The notes: generated by a model from the sequence alone, not told the origin. Shown: positions 1-9,394, counted from the stretch's first letter. The stretch is 64,000 nucleotides of DNA from Flaviaestuariibacter flavus (GCF_004337505.1 NZ_SJZI01000042.1:124001-188000), one strand, 5' to 3'. Numbers and translations are program-made.

Positions 1-1237
1 GGTAGAGGCTGATCGGTGTCGTCAGCACCTGTGCCGCCAGCGTCACGGCGCTGCCTTTCCAGAGGGCGTCCAGCAGCCGGTTGTGCGGCGTATACAGCGC
101 GTAGATCGGGCGATAGAAAAGCAGGATGCCGGCAACCGCGGTGCAGGAGAGCTGGAAGCCCGCGTCCCAGAGCCAGAACGGGTTGATCAGCAGCAGCACG
201 AGTGCCCCGAGCAGCAGGGTGTTCATGGCGTTGCCCTTACGGCCGATGAGGCTGCCGAAGGCAAGAAAGCTGAACATCACGGCAGCCCGTAGTACGGAAG
301 GGCCGCCACCGGCAAGGAAGGAGAAGCTCCAGAGACCGGCAAGCACCAGCGTCATCCGCAGCCATTGAAGGCGTTGCGCACGCAAGGGAGCCGTAAGCCC
401 GATGAGCAATCCATAAACCAGCGCCAGGTGCATCCCGGAGATTGCGATGATGTGCACCACGCCCGTGCGGCTGTAGCTGCGCACGAGCTCTTTATCGAGA
501 TCGTCTTTATAGCCGATAAGGAGCGCCTCGGCCATCCCGGCACCGCCACCAGGCAGGTAACGCCGCAGCACGCCGATTGTCCAGGCACGTGCCTGAAGGA
601 GTGCGCTTTGAAAACGGGAGCCCCTCCAGCCGGGTAGGATGTGGTAGTCGGTCTTTCCGAGAAAAGCGCTGTGCGTGGTGCCCTGGCGCAAAGCCCAGCC
701 GGTATAGTCAAAGGCAGCCGGGTTGCCCGATCCGCGCACAGGTGCAAGCGGCGCATCGATCAGCAACTCCTGGCCGTAACGGGGCGGCATGCTGCCGCTG
801 TCTTTGCGGAGATAAAGTAAAACACCGCCGCTGGCCGGCTGCCAGCCATTGTTGGTGGCTACCGATAACAACTGCCCCTCGAGTTTCCAGGAGGCGGCTT
901 TTTCGGATGGCTCGGCGGTGAGCACCACGCGCGTCCGGGATGCCGATGGATAATTGCCGATCCAGCCGGGCGCGCGCCGTACATCGCGGGCCTGCAGCCA
1001 GAGCGCGCCGGCTACGAGCAACAACAACTGCGTGCCGGCACCGGGGAGCGCGCGCCATCGGAAGCGCATCTTTTCGGAAAGCAGCAGGGGCAGCAGGAAA
1101 AGCAGTGCCAGCGCGGCCAGCGCCGGAAATAGTGTTGGTGTCGCCGCCAGCAAATCGTGGAGGGCTATGCCGGCTGCAAAAGGGAGCAGCAGGCGCAGTA
1201 CCGGTGTTTTTCGCCAGGGCGGAATAGGTGTCCGCAT
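1..1237 (-). CDS. comEC: ComEC/Rec2 family DNA-uptake channel, 3' part cut off by window edge
   Basis: The reading frame runs from ATG at 1237 off the left edge, giving 412 N-terminal residues without a stop. Residues 1-90 are hydrophobic with several membrane segments, followed by a soluble DUF4131-like stretch. Around residue 260 lies VVHIIAISGMHLAL, the hallmark start of the Competence domain of ComEC proteins, followed by more membrane helices. ComEC proteins form the inner-membrane channel that takes up single-stranded DNA during transformation; that role is family knowledge. The C-terminal metallo-beta-lactamase-like domain found in many members would lie outside the window. The gene starts just beyond the terminator of the upstream MFS gene, so it is probably transcribed separately. 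Confidence 0.9.
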   Translation of the reverse strand, partial: MRTPIPPWRKTPVLRLLLPFAAGIALHDLLAATPTLFPALAALALLFLLPLLLSEKMRFRWRALPGAGTQLLLLVAGALWLQARDVRRAPGWIGNYPSASRTRVVLTAEPSEKAASWKLEGQLLSVATNNGWQPASGGVLLYLRKDSGSMPPRYGQELLIDAPLAPVRGSGNPAAFDYTGWALRQGTTHSAFLGKTDYHILPGWRGSRFQSALLQARAWTIGVLRRYLPGGGAGMAEALLIGYKDDLDKELVRSYSRTGVVHIIAISGMHLALVYGLLIGLTAPLRAQRLQWLRMTLVLAGLWSFSFLAGGGPSVLRAAVMFSFLAFGSLIGRKGNAMNTLLLGALVLLLINPFWLWDAGFQLSCTAVAGILLFYRPIYALYTPHNRLLDALWKGSAVTLAAQVLTTPISLY

Positions 1238-1251
1238 GGCATTAAGTTACT

Positions 1252-1284
1252 AAAAAAAGAAGGGCGATGATCTGGTCATCGCCC
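1252..1284 (-). terminator. Rho-independent terminator of the MFS gene
   Basis: A perfect 9-bp stem (1262-1270 with 1276-1284, 5-nt loop) is followed on the minus strand by a run of seven T (1252-1258). It lies 88 bp beyond the MFS stop and 15 bp before the comEC start. Confidence 0.8.
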
Positions 1285-1371
1285 CGTGTTTAGACATAGG
1301 TTAGCGTAAACAAGTTCTATATAGGGAGAAAATGTTTTCATGGATATAAAATCCATTACCGTGCCAAACGC

Positions 1372-2541
1372 TTATCTGATGGGTTTCTCTTTGATAATCA
1401 GAAGGTAAACCATAACACACAAAGCTGATATGACGGAAGAGCCAAAGGCCACCGCCGGGCCGTAGCTGCTCCAGAGCGCCCCTGCCAGGAGGGAAGCCAC
1501 AAGCGCGCAGCAGCTTTCGCAGGAGCTGTAAAAGCCCAGCGCTGTAGCGGTATCGGTAGGAGCGAGCGACGCCAGCCAGGCCTTAACCACGCCTTCGGTG
1601 GCAGCGGCAAAAAGCCCGTACAGGAAGAACCCGAGGAAAATCACCGGCACCGAATGCTGCGCAAACGCGAAGAGCGTGTATACAATCGCAAACAGCAGCA
1701 GCCCACCCGCCAGCACAAAGCGTTTGCCCAGCCGGTCGGCGAGCGCGCCCAGCGGGTAAGAGGCGCCGGCAAACACGACATTGTAAAAGATATAAGCTGC
1801 TACCGTGGTGCTGTCGCTGCCCGTTGCCGCACGCGCCTTCAGCAGCAGGAATATGTCTGAAGAATTGAACAGGGTAAAGAAAAGCAGCGCCAGGGCCACG
1901 CGCCGGAATTCGGGCTGCGCAATGCGCCAGTAGCGGAAGTAGGAGAAGAAATTGCCGCGTCCCAATGTGGCGCGAGGTGCCCGCACTTCCTTCAGCAGGA
2001 AAATGAGCGCTACCGACAGCAGCCCGGGAATAAAGGCGATCCAGAAAAGCAGTTTGAAATCACCGGGATGACGCAGCAGCAGCCAAAGTGCGATGCAGGG
2101 ACCGATGGCCGCGCCGAGCGTGTCCATCGAGCGGTGAAAGCCGAAGACGCGGGCTTTTGTGGCCGGCGTGGCGTTCTGCGCCAGCAAGGCATCGCGCGCC
2201 GCAGTACGAAGGCCCTTGCCGAGCCGGTCGAGGGTGCGCACGAAGAAGACCCAGAGGGGGAGTGCCAGCCAGCCCATCATGGGCTTGGAGAGTGCGCTTA
2301 GAAAATAGCCGCTTTTGATGAAGGGGATCCGCCGTCCGAGCTCATCGCTCCATTTGCCGAAATAGCCCTTGGTCAAACCCGCGGTAAAGCCCGCGATGCC
2401 CTCCAGCACACCGATCAGGAATACGGAGAAGCCGATCTGCTTCAGGTAGATCGGGATCACCGGGTAGAGCATCTCGCTTGCTACATCGGCAAAGAGAGAC
2501 ACGAGCGAAAGGATGACGACCGTGCGGTTGATGATCTTCAT
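1372..2541 (-). CDS. MFS transporter
   Basis: This 389-residue protein has about twelve hydrophobic segments and the major facilitator layout. Between helices 2 and 3 it carries GKWSDELGRRIPF, a variant of the MFS motif GxxxDRxGRR, and the second half repeats it as GALADRLGKRFVL, as expected from the internal duplication. It would be an inner-membrane secondary transporter. The substrate cannot be told from sequence; drug efflux or a small metabolite are both possible. It is probably a single-gene unit, with its own terminator downstream and a palindromic repeat element upstream. Confidence 0.85.
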   Translation of the reverse strand: MKIINRTVVILSLVSLFADVASEMLYPVIPIYLKQIGFSVFLIGVLEGIAGFTAGLTKGYFGKWSDELGRRIPFIKSGYFLSALSKPMMGWLALPLWVFFVRTLDRLGKGLRTAARDALLAQNATPATKARVFGFHRSMDTLGAAIGPCIALWLLLRHPGDFKLLFWIAFIPGLLSVALIFLLKEVRAPRATLGRGNFFSYFRYWRIAQPEFRRVALALLFFTLFNSSDIFLLLKARAATGSDSTTVAAYIFYNVVFAGASYPLGALADRLGKRFVLAGGLLLFAIVYTLFAFAQHSVPVIFLGFFLYGLFAAATEGVVKAWLASLAPTDTATALGFYSSCESCCALVASLLAGALWSSYGPAVAFGSSVISALCVMVYLLIIKEKPIR

Positions 2542-2565
2542 TCCCGTTAAAGATAGAGGCGGGGT

Positions 2566-2760
2566 GGAAGAGAAAGAACGCAGATTTTCTATGATCCTTA
2601 GGATTGACGCAGCCTTCGGTTACACTCAGGCTGACAACTTTGACTACGCTCAGGCTGGCAATGTCCTGGTGAGCTTGTCGAAACAGGACATTGCCAGCAA
2701 TCATAAAAAATCATAACCGATCTGCGTATTCTGCCTGCGGGATCAGCGTTCTTTCTCTCC
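2566..2760. repeat. Palindromic intergenic element, copy 1 of 4 (long form)
   Basis: The outer arms AGAGAAAGAACGCAGAT and GCGTTCTTTCTCT are inverted. Inside are a second inverted segment (ATCATAA/TTATGAT type) and a core module TACGCTCAGGCTGACAA. The same outer arms recur at 24004, 29484 and 50207. This copy supplies the last codons and stop of the neighbouring hydrolase gene. Confidence 0.8.
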
Positions 2761-3492
2761 GCGCCGGTACGTCGGCGTCTTGATGTCGTGGTAAAACAGG
2801 AAGGTCCAGCCCTCGTTATTTCCCTGCTCCCACCACTGCTGCCGCAGTTGCGTGGCCAGCTCGGGGTTGAAGTCGTACTTGGTTTTATAGCGGATCTTCA
2901 TCTGCTGGAGCTGCGGCGCGTCGTCGCCGCCAAAGAAGATCGTTTCATTTCCCTCGCGGATCCAGAACACCTGGTGGTGTGGCGAATGCGCGCCGGTGTG
3001 GCAGTAGCTGATATAGTCGTCGATAGTGCCTTCGTCGGCGGTGAGCAGGTGCACCTGGTGCGATTCCTGGAGCGCCTCGAGGTCTTCACGGATATAGGAT
3101 TTGTTTTCCTTCTCCAGGGCGAACTCCAGCTCGCGCTGCTGCACATAATAGGTGGCATTGGGCAGGCTCAGCCAGTTGTTGTTGGGGCCGAAGGCCACGC
3201 CGCCCGCATGGTCTTTGTGCAGGTGGCTCATCAGCACCTTCGTTACCTGTTGCGGGTGGTAGCCCGCGGCTTTCAGGTTGCGGTGCAGCTGCAGTTCGTC
3301 GCCGATGGAAAAGCCAAGTCCGCAATCAAGCAGCAGCACGTCCTTTCCGGTGACGACCAGGAAGGGCTGTATCTCCACCAGCAGCGAGCCGACGGGCCGG
3401 TCGTTGAGTACGTCCTTTTCTTCATCAAAGGGAACGAATTGCTTGGTACGATCGATAGTAAAGGAGCCTTCCGAAAGCGGGATGATCTGCAT
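2743..3492 (-). CDS. Metallo-beta-lactamase-fold hydrolase
   Basis: The 249-residue protein has the zinc-binding motif of the metallo-beta-lactamase superfamily: His90, His92, Asp94 and His95 in MSHLHKDHAGG, a later His in CHTGAHSPHH and an Asp in FFGGDDAP. There is no signal peptide, so it is probably cytoplasmic. Substrates in this superfamily are too varied to name one; quorum-signal lactonase, glyoxalase and RNase-type enzymes are all relatives. ATG at 3492 lies 4 nt after a TAATTTTG box. The last residues (GEKER) and the TGA stop are encoded by the edge of a palindromic repeat element, so the C-terminus may differ from that of orthologues. Confidence 0.8.
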   Translation of the reverse strand: MQIIPLSEGSFTIDRTKQFVPFDEEKDVLNDRPVGSLLVEIQPFLVVTGKDVLLLDCGLGFSIGDELQLHRNLKAAGYHPQQVTKVLMSHLHKDHAGGVAFGPNNNWLSLPNATYYVQQRELEFALEKENKSYIREDLEALQESHQVHLLTADEGTIDDYISYCHTGAHSPHHQVFWIREGNETIFFGGDDAPQLQQMKIRYKTKYDFNPELATQLRQQWWEQGNNEGWTFLFYHDIKTPTYRRGEKER

Positions 3493-3496
3493 GCGG

Positions 3497-3504
3497 CAAA
3501 ATTA
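3497..3504 (-). promoter_or_regulatory. -7 promoter box (TAATTTTG) of the hydrolase gene
   Basis: It matches the Bacteroidota consensus TAnnTTTG exactly and ends 4 nt before the ATG. No clear -33 box is visible. Confidence 0.5.
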
Positions 3505-3562
3505 AGTCGCAGCCAGCAGGCAGAACAAATCAGACATCAGGCATCGGAGATCAGAAATTCTC

Positions 3563-4900
3563 TCAGCGCAGCACCATCTGCCGGTCTGCGTCCAGTCTTA
3601 TCAGGATAAACAACAGGAGTGTAAACGTGATCAGCGCCGTGCCGCCATAAGAAATGAAGGGCAGCGGGATCCCGATCACCGGGGCGAGGCCGATGGTCAT
3701 ACAAACGTTTACGGCGATGTGAAAGAAGAACACCGAAGCCACTCCGTAGGCATACACGCGGCTGAAAGTGCTCCGCTGGCGCTCGGCCACCGCCACGATG
3801 CGGAAGAGCAGCAGCAGGTAGATGATCAGCAGCGTAACGGTGCCGGCAAAGCCGAAGCCTTCGCCGATGGTGCAAAAGATAAAGTCGGTGCGTTGCTCGG
3901 GCACGAAGTCAAAGCGTGTCTGTGTGCCGCGCAGCAATCCCTTGCCGACGAGGCCGCCCGAGCCGATGGCGATCTTCGATTGCTTCACGTTGTAGTCGAC
4001 ATCTTTCTTCTTGGGCGCATTGCCGGTTTCTTCTGCGATGGGGCGCTTGTATTCTTCGGGAAGGTCGCGGCCGATGGTACTGAAGATGCGCTCCACCTGG
4101 TGGGGCTGCAGCACGTGCTTGAAGATAAAGGGCACGGCAAAGCGCTGGATGCCCACGCAGAGAATGCCCACCAGTGCGATCTTGACCAGCAGCCCGCGGT
4201 CGCGGCGCACCTGCCGCCGGAATAGGTAGATGACCAGCGCGGTGATGGCAATCAGGATAAGTGCCAGCGTGTTCTTCTCCAGCAGCAGCGTAGCCACCAC
4301 CAGCACGGCGAAGGAAAAGCCCACCACCAGGATGGTGGCCGGAAGGCCCTCGCGGTACATCACGATGAAAAAGGAAAAGTATACCAGCGCAAGCCCGGTC
4401 TCATGCTGCAGGATCGACATCATGGCCGGTGTGATGGCCAGCGCGGCCGCAATGAGCTGCGAGCGGGTGCGGGTGAAGTTGAGGTCTACCTGCGAAAAGT
4501 ATTTCGCCAATGCCAGGCACACGCACACCTTGCAGAACTCCGCGGGTTGAAACTGGAAGCCGCCGAAGCGGATGATCGACTCGGTGCCCTTTACCCGTGA
4601 GTGAAAGGGAAAGACAAGCAGTAGTAATACGATCCCCATCGCGTACCAAAGGTTGGCCGTCGCGGTAAAGAATTTCGAGTCGGTAAGCAGGATAAAGATG
4701 CCCAGTATGATGGCGATACCGAAGAAATACAACTGCTTGCTGTAGTCGGTCTTGAAGGAGAAGAACGACGACACCACCGGGTCGCCTTCCTTATAGGTAA
4801 CGCCAAAAATTGCCGTGATGCCGATGCCTACGAGCAGCAGGTACAGCCAGATCAGCACGGGGTCGATTCCTTTTGAAATAGTGCCTTTGCTCTTGCTCAT
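3563..4900 (-). CDS. rodA: RodA, peptidoglycan glycosyltransferase (SEDS family)
   Basis: The 445-residue integral membrane protein belongs to the RodA/FtsW/SpoVE (SEDS) family, which polymerises glycan strands from lipid II together with a class B penicillin-binding protein. Visible hallmarks are the motif FQPAEFCKV around residue 115 and the C-terminal signature GIPLPFISYGG, with about ten membrane helices and a large extracytoplasmic loop around residues 240-340. It lies directly downstream of mrdA (72 bp), which encodes its PBP2 partner, and this pairing favours RodA over FtsW. It is the last gene of the leftward elongation cluster. Confidence 0.95.
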   Translation of the reverse strand: MSKSKGTISKGIDPVLIWLYLLLVGIGITAIFGVTYKEGDPVVSSFFSFKTDYSKQLYFFGIAIILGIFILLTDSKFFTATANLWYAMGIVLLLLVFPFHSRVKGTESIIRFGGFQFQPAEFCKVCVCLALAKYFSQVDLNFTRTRSQLIAAALAITPAMMSILQHETGLALVYFSFFIVMYREGLPATILVVGFSFAVLVVATLLLEKNTLALILIAITALVIYLFRRQVRRDRGLLVKIALVGILCVGIQRFAVPFIFKHVLQPHQVERIFSTIGRDLPEEYKRPIAEETGNAPKKKDVDYNVKQSKIAIGSGGLVGKGLLRGTQTRFDFVPEQRTDFIFCTIGEGFGFAGTVTLLIIYLLLLFRIVAVAERQRSTFSRVYAYGVASVFFFHIAVNVCMTIGLAPVIGIPLPFISYGGTALITFTLLLFILIRLDADRQMVLR

Positions 4901-4971
4901 GTTCTGTTTCGGAGGCGCGGGGCGCCTTTATTCTTTTGGGCAGACGGCGCTCGTTCCGGCGCCACTGCTGG

Positions 4972-7065
4972 TTAATTTCGTCTGCCGCGCTGGTTCTGCT
5001 TCAGCACCTGCCGCTGGGCACTGTCTAATATGGCCATGCCGTTGTTGACGCGGTTGCTGCTGTCGGCCGGGTCGTTGGGGGCGCCGGGCAGCTGGCTCCG
5101 GCGGCGGAATTTTTTGATAAAGGAAGTATCCCTGGTCAGGTTGAAATAGTACTCACCACGCGTGGAGTCGGCGATGAACTGGAGGCGCGGCAGGTAGCTC
5201 GGCATCAGGTTGGCCGAAGCAATGCGCTCGATCTCCGGAAGGCGCTCTGCGCGGATAGAGTCGGTGAGGTATTTCTCCATCAGCAGCGAAGCCATAGGCG
5301 CGGCCCAGGTGGCGCCAAAGCCACCGTTCTCCACGATCACCGCGATGGCGATCTTCGGATTTTCGCGAGGCGCGAAAGCAGCAAACAGCGAGTTGTCTTT
5401 CAGCTGGATGCGGCGGTGGTCGATGATGCGGTAGTTTTCGGCCGTACCCGTTTTGGCGCAGATCCGGATGCCCGGGATGGCAGCGGCGCGCGCCGTACCG
5501 ATATCCACCACATCCTGCATGCCGCTGTGCACGGTCTCGTAGGCCGTATCCGGGATATGCGTCAGCACTTCGTGCTTGTGGCGAAAGATGTTCATGATGG
5601 TGTCGTCCTTCGTTTCGTTGTCGATCTGGCGAACGAAGTGCGGCACATAGTAATAGCCTTTGTTGGCCACGATGCACATGGCGTTGGCCATCTGCAGCGG
5701 CGTCACCAGCATCATGTCCTGGCCGATGCCGAGGGTGACGTTGGTACAGGAGTTCCAGGAGCCGCGGTACACCTTGTTGTAGCGCGCCGTGTCGGGGATG
5801 AGGCCCGGGTCTTCGCTCGGAAGGTCCACGCCCAGCTTTTCACCAAGACCGAAGGCGTTCATGTATTCGTTCCATTTGGCATAGCCTTTCTTCACCCCGC
5901 CGTATGCCGGGTTGTCGACGGTGAGGCGGTAGGTGTTGGAGAAAAACGAGTTGCATGAGTGGGCGATGGCGAGGCGCAGGTTGGCTGCGTGGCCTGCCCA
6001 CTTTTCGGTGCAGCGTACGGGGCGGTTGCAGCCATAATAGGCGCCCGAGCAGGCGATGCCGCTGCGCGGGGTGATCACGCCTTCGTCGAGGCCCACGAGG
6101 GCGCCGAGGGGCTTGTAGGTAGAACCCGCCGGGTAGCGGCCCTTGATGGCGCGGTTGAGCAGCGGGCCTGCCACGTCGAGCACCATCTTGGAGTAATTCT
6201 TTTTCTTGTTGGAGCCGGTAAGGTCATTGGGGTTGTAGCTGGGTGCCGACACCATAGCGATGATGCCGCCGGTCTTGGGTTCGATGGCGACGATGGAGCC
6301 CACCTTGCCCTTCATCAGCTTCTCGGCAAGCTGCTGCAGCTCGATGTCGATATAGGTGCGGAGGCCGCGGCCCGCTTCGGCAGCCGTGTCGAAGGCGCCG
6401 TTCTCGTAGGAGCCCTGCAGGCGGTTGAGGTGGTCTTTGGTAAGAAACTGCACACCGCGCTGTCCCATGAGGATGCGCTCGTAATAGGCTTCGATACCGG
6501 AGCGGCCCACGTAGTCGCCGGGCTGGTAGAAGCCCCCGGAGTGGGCAATGATGCCCGAGTCGGCCTCGCCTACGTAGCCCATGATGTGGGCGGCGGCATT
6601 ATAGGGATAGAGGCGCACGGGGCGCTGCTGCAGGTAGAAGCCCGAATTGAAGCGCCAGAGATTTTCTTCGAGGCGCGCATATTTTTCGGGCGACAGCAAT
6701 TCTTCAAATGCCGAAGGGCGGTAGCGGCCGTTGCGTACGATCACCTCGTTCATCCGCTTCCTGAATTCAGAAGTGTCGATCTCGAGCAGCTGGCAGAGAT
6801 AAGAAGTATCCACGCCTTTTACTTCCGACGGCGTCACCATCAGGTCGTACATCAGCGTATTGTTCAGGATGGCCTTGTTCTTCCGGTCGAAGATGATCCC
6901 GCGGGGCGGGTACACCACCTTGCGGAACACCGCGTTTTGCAGCGCCAGCTCGCTGTACTTGCCGCCGAAAAGCTGCAGGTGCACGAGTTGCGCGATGATG
7001 ATCAGGAAGACCGCCAGGAAGATCAGCCGGATGATATAACTCCGCGAGCCGTTGAAAACAGACAT
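4972..7065 (-). CDS. mrdA: Penicillin-binding protein 2 (class B transpeptidase)
   Basis: This 697-residue protein has one N-terminal membrane anchor (residues 11-31), a dimerisation domain and a transpeptidase domain. All three active-site motifs are present: STYK (nucleophile Ser, about residue 315), SCN (about 370) and KTG in CAKTGTAEN (about 538). It cross-links peptidoglycan during side-wall growth and works with RodA. I chose ATG at 7065; an in-frame start at 7125 would add 20 residues encoded by a short TATTCGG-type repeat (FGFRYSIF), which looks like repeat DNA rather than protein. The gene is in the mre/mrd cluster, upstream of rodA. Confidence 0.95.
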   Translation of the reverse strand: MSVFNGSRSYIIRLIFLAVFLIIIAQLVHLQLFGGKYSELALQNAVFRKVVYPPRGIIFDRKNKAILNNTLMYDLMVTPSEVKGVDTSYLCQLLEIDTSEFRKRMNEVIVRNGRYRPSAFEELLSPEKYARLEENLWRFNSGFYLQQRPVRLYPYNAAAHIMGYVGEADSGIIAHSGGFYQPGDYVGRSGIEAYYERILMGQRGVQFLTKDHLNRLQGSYENGAFDTAAEAGRGLRTYIDIELQQLAEKLMKGKVGSIVAIEPKTGGIIAMVSAPSYNPNDLTGSNKKKNYSKMVLDVAGPLLNRAIKGRYPAGSTYKPLGALVGLDEGVITPRSGIACSGAYYGCNRPVRCTEKWAGHAANLRLAIAHSCNSFFSNTYRLTVDNPAYGGVKKGYAKWNEYMNAFGLGEKLGVDLPSEDPGLIPDTARYNKVYRGSWNSCTNVTLGIGQDMMLVTPLQMANAMCIVANKGYYYVPHFVRQIDNETKDDTIMNIFRHKHEVLTHIPDTAYETVHSGMQDVVDIGTARAAAIPGIRICAKTGTAENYRIIDHRRIQLKDNSLFAAFAPRENPKIAIAVIVENGGFGATWAAPMASLLMEKYLTDSIRAERLPEIERIASANLMPSYLPRLQFIADSTRGEYYFNLTRDTSFIKKFRRRSQLPGAPNDPADSSNRVNNGMAILDSAQRQVLKQNQRGRRN

Positions 7066-7171
7066 AGGTCTTGCAAATATCGAATAACGAAAACCGAATA
7101 TCGAATAAGGAAGTGCAAAAACCACGCAGGTCTTTCAGCGCGGGTCGCGGAGCGTTGTTCCGGGGCGGATA

Positions 7172-7567
7172 TTATTGTTTCGCCACTACGTTGAGCTTGA
7201 TGCCGGTGGCCCATTCGTCGTCCATAAACAGCTGGAAGGAATAGGAGCCGGCCTCCTCGAGTTTCACCTGGTAGAGGTTGAGCGTGAAGTTGATGCCCAC
7301 GTAGTCGGCGGGAGGCTGGGGCGCGCTTACCGGTATATTGGCTTCGAAGGGTTGAATGAGTTCCTTGCCGGAAGGCGTAAGGGTTTTGAGGCGCAGGGTA
7401 CGGGTGCCTTCTTCCTTGGCGGAGAAGCGGAGGCGCATAGCGAGCGTAAAAGCGGGGTGCACCAGGGGCAGCTGCGGTGCCTGGATGGTATCGAAGGTGC
7501 CATTGATGAACAGTTTGCCGCCGGCGTCCTGGGCGTGATCGGCAAGTGTGAAGATCTCAATTTCCAT
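7172..7567 (-). CDS. Conserved hypothetical protein in the elongasome cluster (DUF6941-like)
   Basis: This 131-residue soluble protein has no signal peptide or membrane segment. The pattern EIFTLADHAQ ... GKLFINGTFDTI resembles a widespread family of small beta-sandwich proteins that I tentatively equate with DUF6941; its function is unknown. ATG at 7567 is preferred over an in-frame start at 7762, which would add 65 residues reading through repeat DNA. It lies between mreD and mrdA, but 416 bp downstream of mreD and followed by 106 bp before mrdA, so it may be a later insertion into the cluster rather than a shape protein. Confidence 0.7.
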   Translation of the reverse strand: MEIEIFTLADHAQDAGGKLFINGTFDTIQAPQLPLVHPAFTLAMRLRFSAKEEGTRTLRLKTLTPSGKELIQPFEANIPVSAPQPPADYVGINFTLNLYQVKLEEAGSYSFQLFMDDEWATGIKLNVVAKQ

Positions 7568-7644
7568 AAAAGCGTTTAGAAGTGGAATCCCGGAAAGGTC
7601 AATTATGGGGCCGGAACGGCATATCCGCCAGAGTGGCAGGTGGG

Positions 7645-7982
7645 GCACGCAGAAAACGCGGAAAACACGGAAGACGTACTCATTAGGAGCGTCTTCTGTT
7701 TTCGGAGTTGTACTTATTGGAAAGCTTTGGGTTGGGAAGCCTGCGAGAGTTGGACACTTCACTCAGGTTCAAAAGCCGGAAAAAACCGCAGAACGGTAAC
7801 ACAGCCTGAGAGGAAGGGTACTTATCTTTCTCCGGTTTATACTGGAACTACAACCAGCAACCTGTTTCCAATTTTTTAGCGGAGACCAGCATAGCTGGTT
7901 CTGTCACCAAGTAAAGTGACGAACGCGATCAGCAACGTCGCAAAAGGAACCCATTTCCGTGTTTTCCGCGTTTTCCGTGCGC
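7645..7982. repeat. Pair of inverted repeats flanking a gene-free 280-bp stretch
   Basis: The arm at 7645-7673 (GCGGAAAACACGGAA core) is repeated inverted at 7955-7982 (TTCCGTGTTTTCCGC core), about 26 of 28 bp matching. The gap 7568-7983 holds no credible gene. A single arm of the same kind occurs at 46351-46367. The right arm abuts the mreD stop codon and may form part of a transcript-end structure. Confidence 0.65.
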
Positions 7983-7983
7983 C

Positions 7984-8517
7984 CTAGGCCGTGTTCGTCC
8001 GGTATTTCAGCTTGCGCGGGAACATCAGCTCCACGATCAGGATGAGCAGCATGGAGATGGCGGTGGTGGAAGCGGTTTTGATCAGGAAGTCGAGGAAGGA
8101 GCCGAACTGCAGCCACTCCAGGAAGGTGAGGAAGGTGTGGTGCAGCAGCGTCAGGATGAAGGCGTATACGAAGTAGGGAAAGAAGCCCATGCCGCGCGGG
8201 GAGGGCTCATGGTAGGTGAACTCGGAGCTTTCCTTGGGCACCAGCAGGAAGATGATAAAGGGCCGTACGTAGGCGATGAGCACGCAGGCCGCCGCGTGCA
8301 GGCCGGGCGTCATGGTGAAGTAGTCGAGGGCGAGGCCGGTGAGAAAGCCCGCCGCCAGCAGCGCCAGGCGATGGGTATTGAAGGGCAGCCAGAGGATGAA
8401 CTGGAAATAGAGATAAGGCACCACGAAGCGGTGCAGGTGCGGGATCTTGTTGAGCACGAATACCTGCACGAGGATGAACAGCGTGAGGCGGAAGATATTT
8501 TTTACGAGATCGCTCAA
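7984..8517 (-). CDS. mreD: Rod shape-determining membrane protein MreD
   Basis: The 177-residue protein is very hydrophobic, with about five membrane segments, and fits the small, poorly conserved MreD family by size and position. MreD couples the MreB filament to the periplasmic synthesis machinery. The start is TTG at 8517, read as TTGA with the TGA stop of mreC (8514-8516), a 4-nt overlap that implies translational coupling. It is followed by a 416-bp gene-free stretch with inverted repeats before the next gene in the cluster. Confidence 0.85.
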   Translation of the reverse strand: MSDLVKNIFRLTLFILVQVFVLNKIPHLHRFVVPYLYFQFILWLPFNTHRLALLAAGFLTGLALDYFTMTPGLHAAACVLIAYVRPFIIFLLVPKESSEFTYHEPSPRGMGFFPYFVYAFILTLLHHTFLTFLEWLQFGSFLDFLIKTASTTAISMLLILIVELMFPRKLKYRTNTA

Positions 8518-9392
8518 CGGCCTTTCGGTTTTACTTGTTCCAGTTTCTTTTCGGTCTCTTTTTCGAGGTCCATCTGCTCGGTGCGCTGCAGGTTTTCTAC
8601 GATGAACACCTGTTGCACGGTGGCGAAGTTAACGGCGCACTGCACGCGCAGCACGTAGAAACCCGTGGCGGGGTTGATGGCCACGGAGGCCACGCGGCCC
8701 ACGAGGTACCCGGGCGGGAAGTTGTAGGAGTAGGGGCTGGTAAGCACGGTGTCTCCGCGTTTTACCTCCACGTCTTTGGAGATGCCTTCGAGTGTGAGGA
8801 AGCGCGGGTCGCGGGTATCCCAGCGGATGGTGCCGGTGGTGCCGGTCTTTTTGAGGGCGGCGGGCACACGGCTCTTGGTGTGCAGCAGGCTGAGCACCTG
8901 GCTGAAGTTGGGACTCGTATTCACTACGATACCCAGCACGCCGCCGTCGGAGGCGATGACGGCCATATTGTCGCGGACGCCCTGGTCGGAGCCGCGGTTC
9001 AGCTGGATATAGTTGTTCTCGAAGTTGACCGAGTTGAACACCACCTTGGCGTCGCGGTAGATGTAGCGGCGGTAGCGGGTGATGGAATCCACCCGGGTGG
9101 AATCGGTGTGCACCACCGCGCCCGAGTCGGGGATGTTGTAGTTCGACTTCAGCAGGTTGAGCAGCGAGTCGTTCATCCGGTGCACGCGCCGGTTTTCTTC
9201 CACGAGGTGGAAGTAGTCGTCCACCTTGTCCACCTGCTTGTTGATGGAGCCGGTGATCTCGTTGGCGGCGCCGAGGAAGATCACCCGGTGGAAGTTGTTG
9301 TAGGAAAACAGCATCCACAGCGAGATGATCTCCAGGGCCACGAAGGCCAGGAAGACGAAATGGCGGCGGATGAAAGCGAAAATGTTACGCAA
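8514..9392 (-). CDS. mreC: Rod shape-determining protein MreC
   Basis: The 292-residue protein has a short cytoplasmic N-terminus, one membrane helix at residues 11-29, a predicted coiled coil at roughly 45-85 and a C-terminal beta-rich domain (DNMAVIASDGGVLGIV). This is the MreC layout. MreC is the periplasmic scaffold that positions PBP2 and RodA. It sits between mreB (87 bp upstream, with a long inverted repeat in the gap) and mreD (4-nt overlap). Confidence 0.93.
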   Translation of the reverse strand: MRNIFAFIRRHFVFLAFVALEIISLWMLFSYNNFHRVIFLGAANEITGSINKQVDKVDDYFHLVEENRRVHRMNDSLLNLLKSNYNIPDSGAVVHTDSTRVDSITRYRRYIYRDAKVVFNSVNFENNYIQLNRGSDQGVRDNMAVIASDGGVLGIVVNTSPNFSQVLSLLHTKSRVPAALKKTGTTGTIRWDTRDPRFLTLEGISKDVEVKRGDTVLTSPYSYNFPPGYLVGRVASVAINPATGFYVLRVQCAVNFATVQQVFIVENLQRTEQMDLEKETEKKLEQVKPKGR

Positions 9393-9394
9393 GG

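Noticed and set aside
7568..7762. A 65-residue extension of the DUF6941-like protein
   Set aside because: The added residues (FRVFRVF type) are translated repeat DNA; the family pattern begins at MEIEIFTL.
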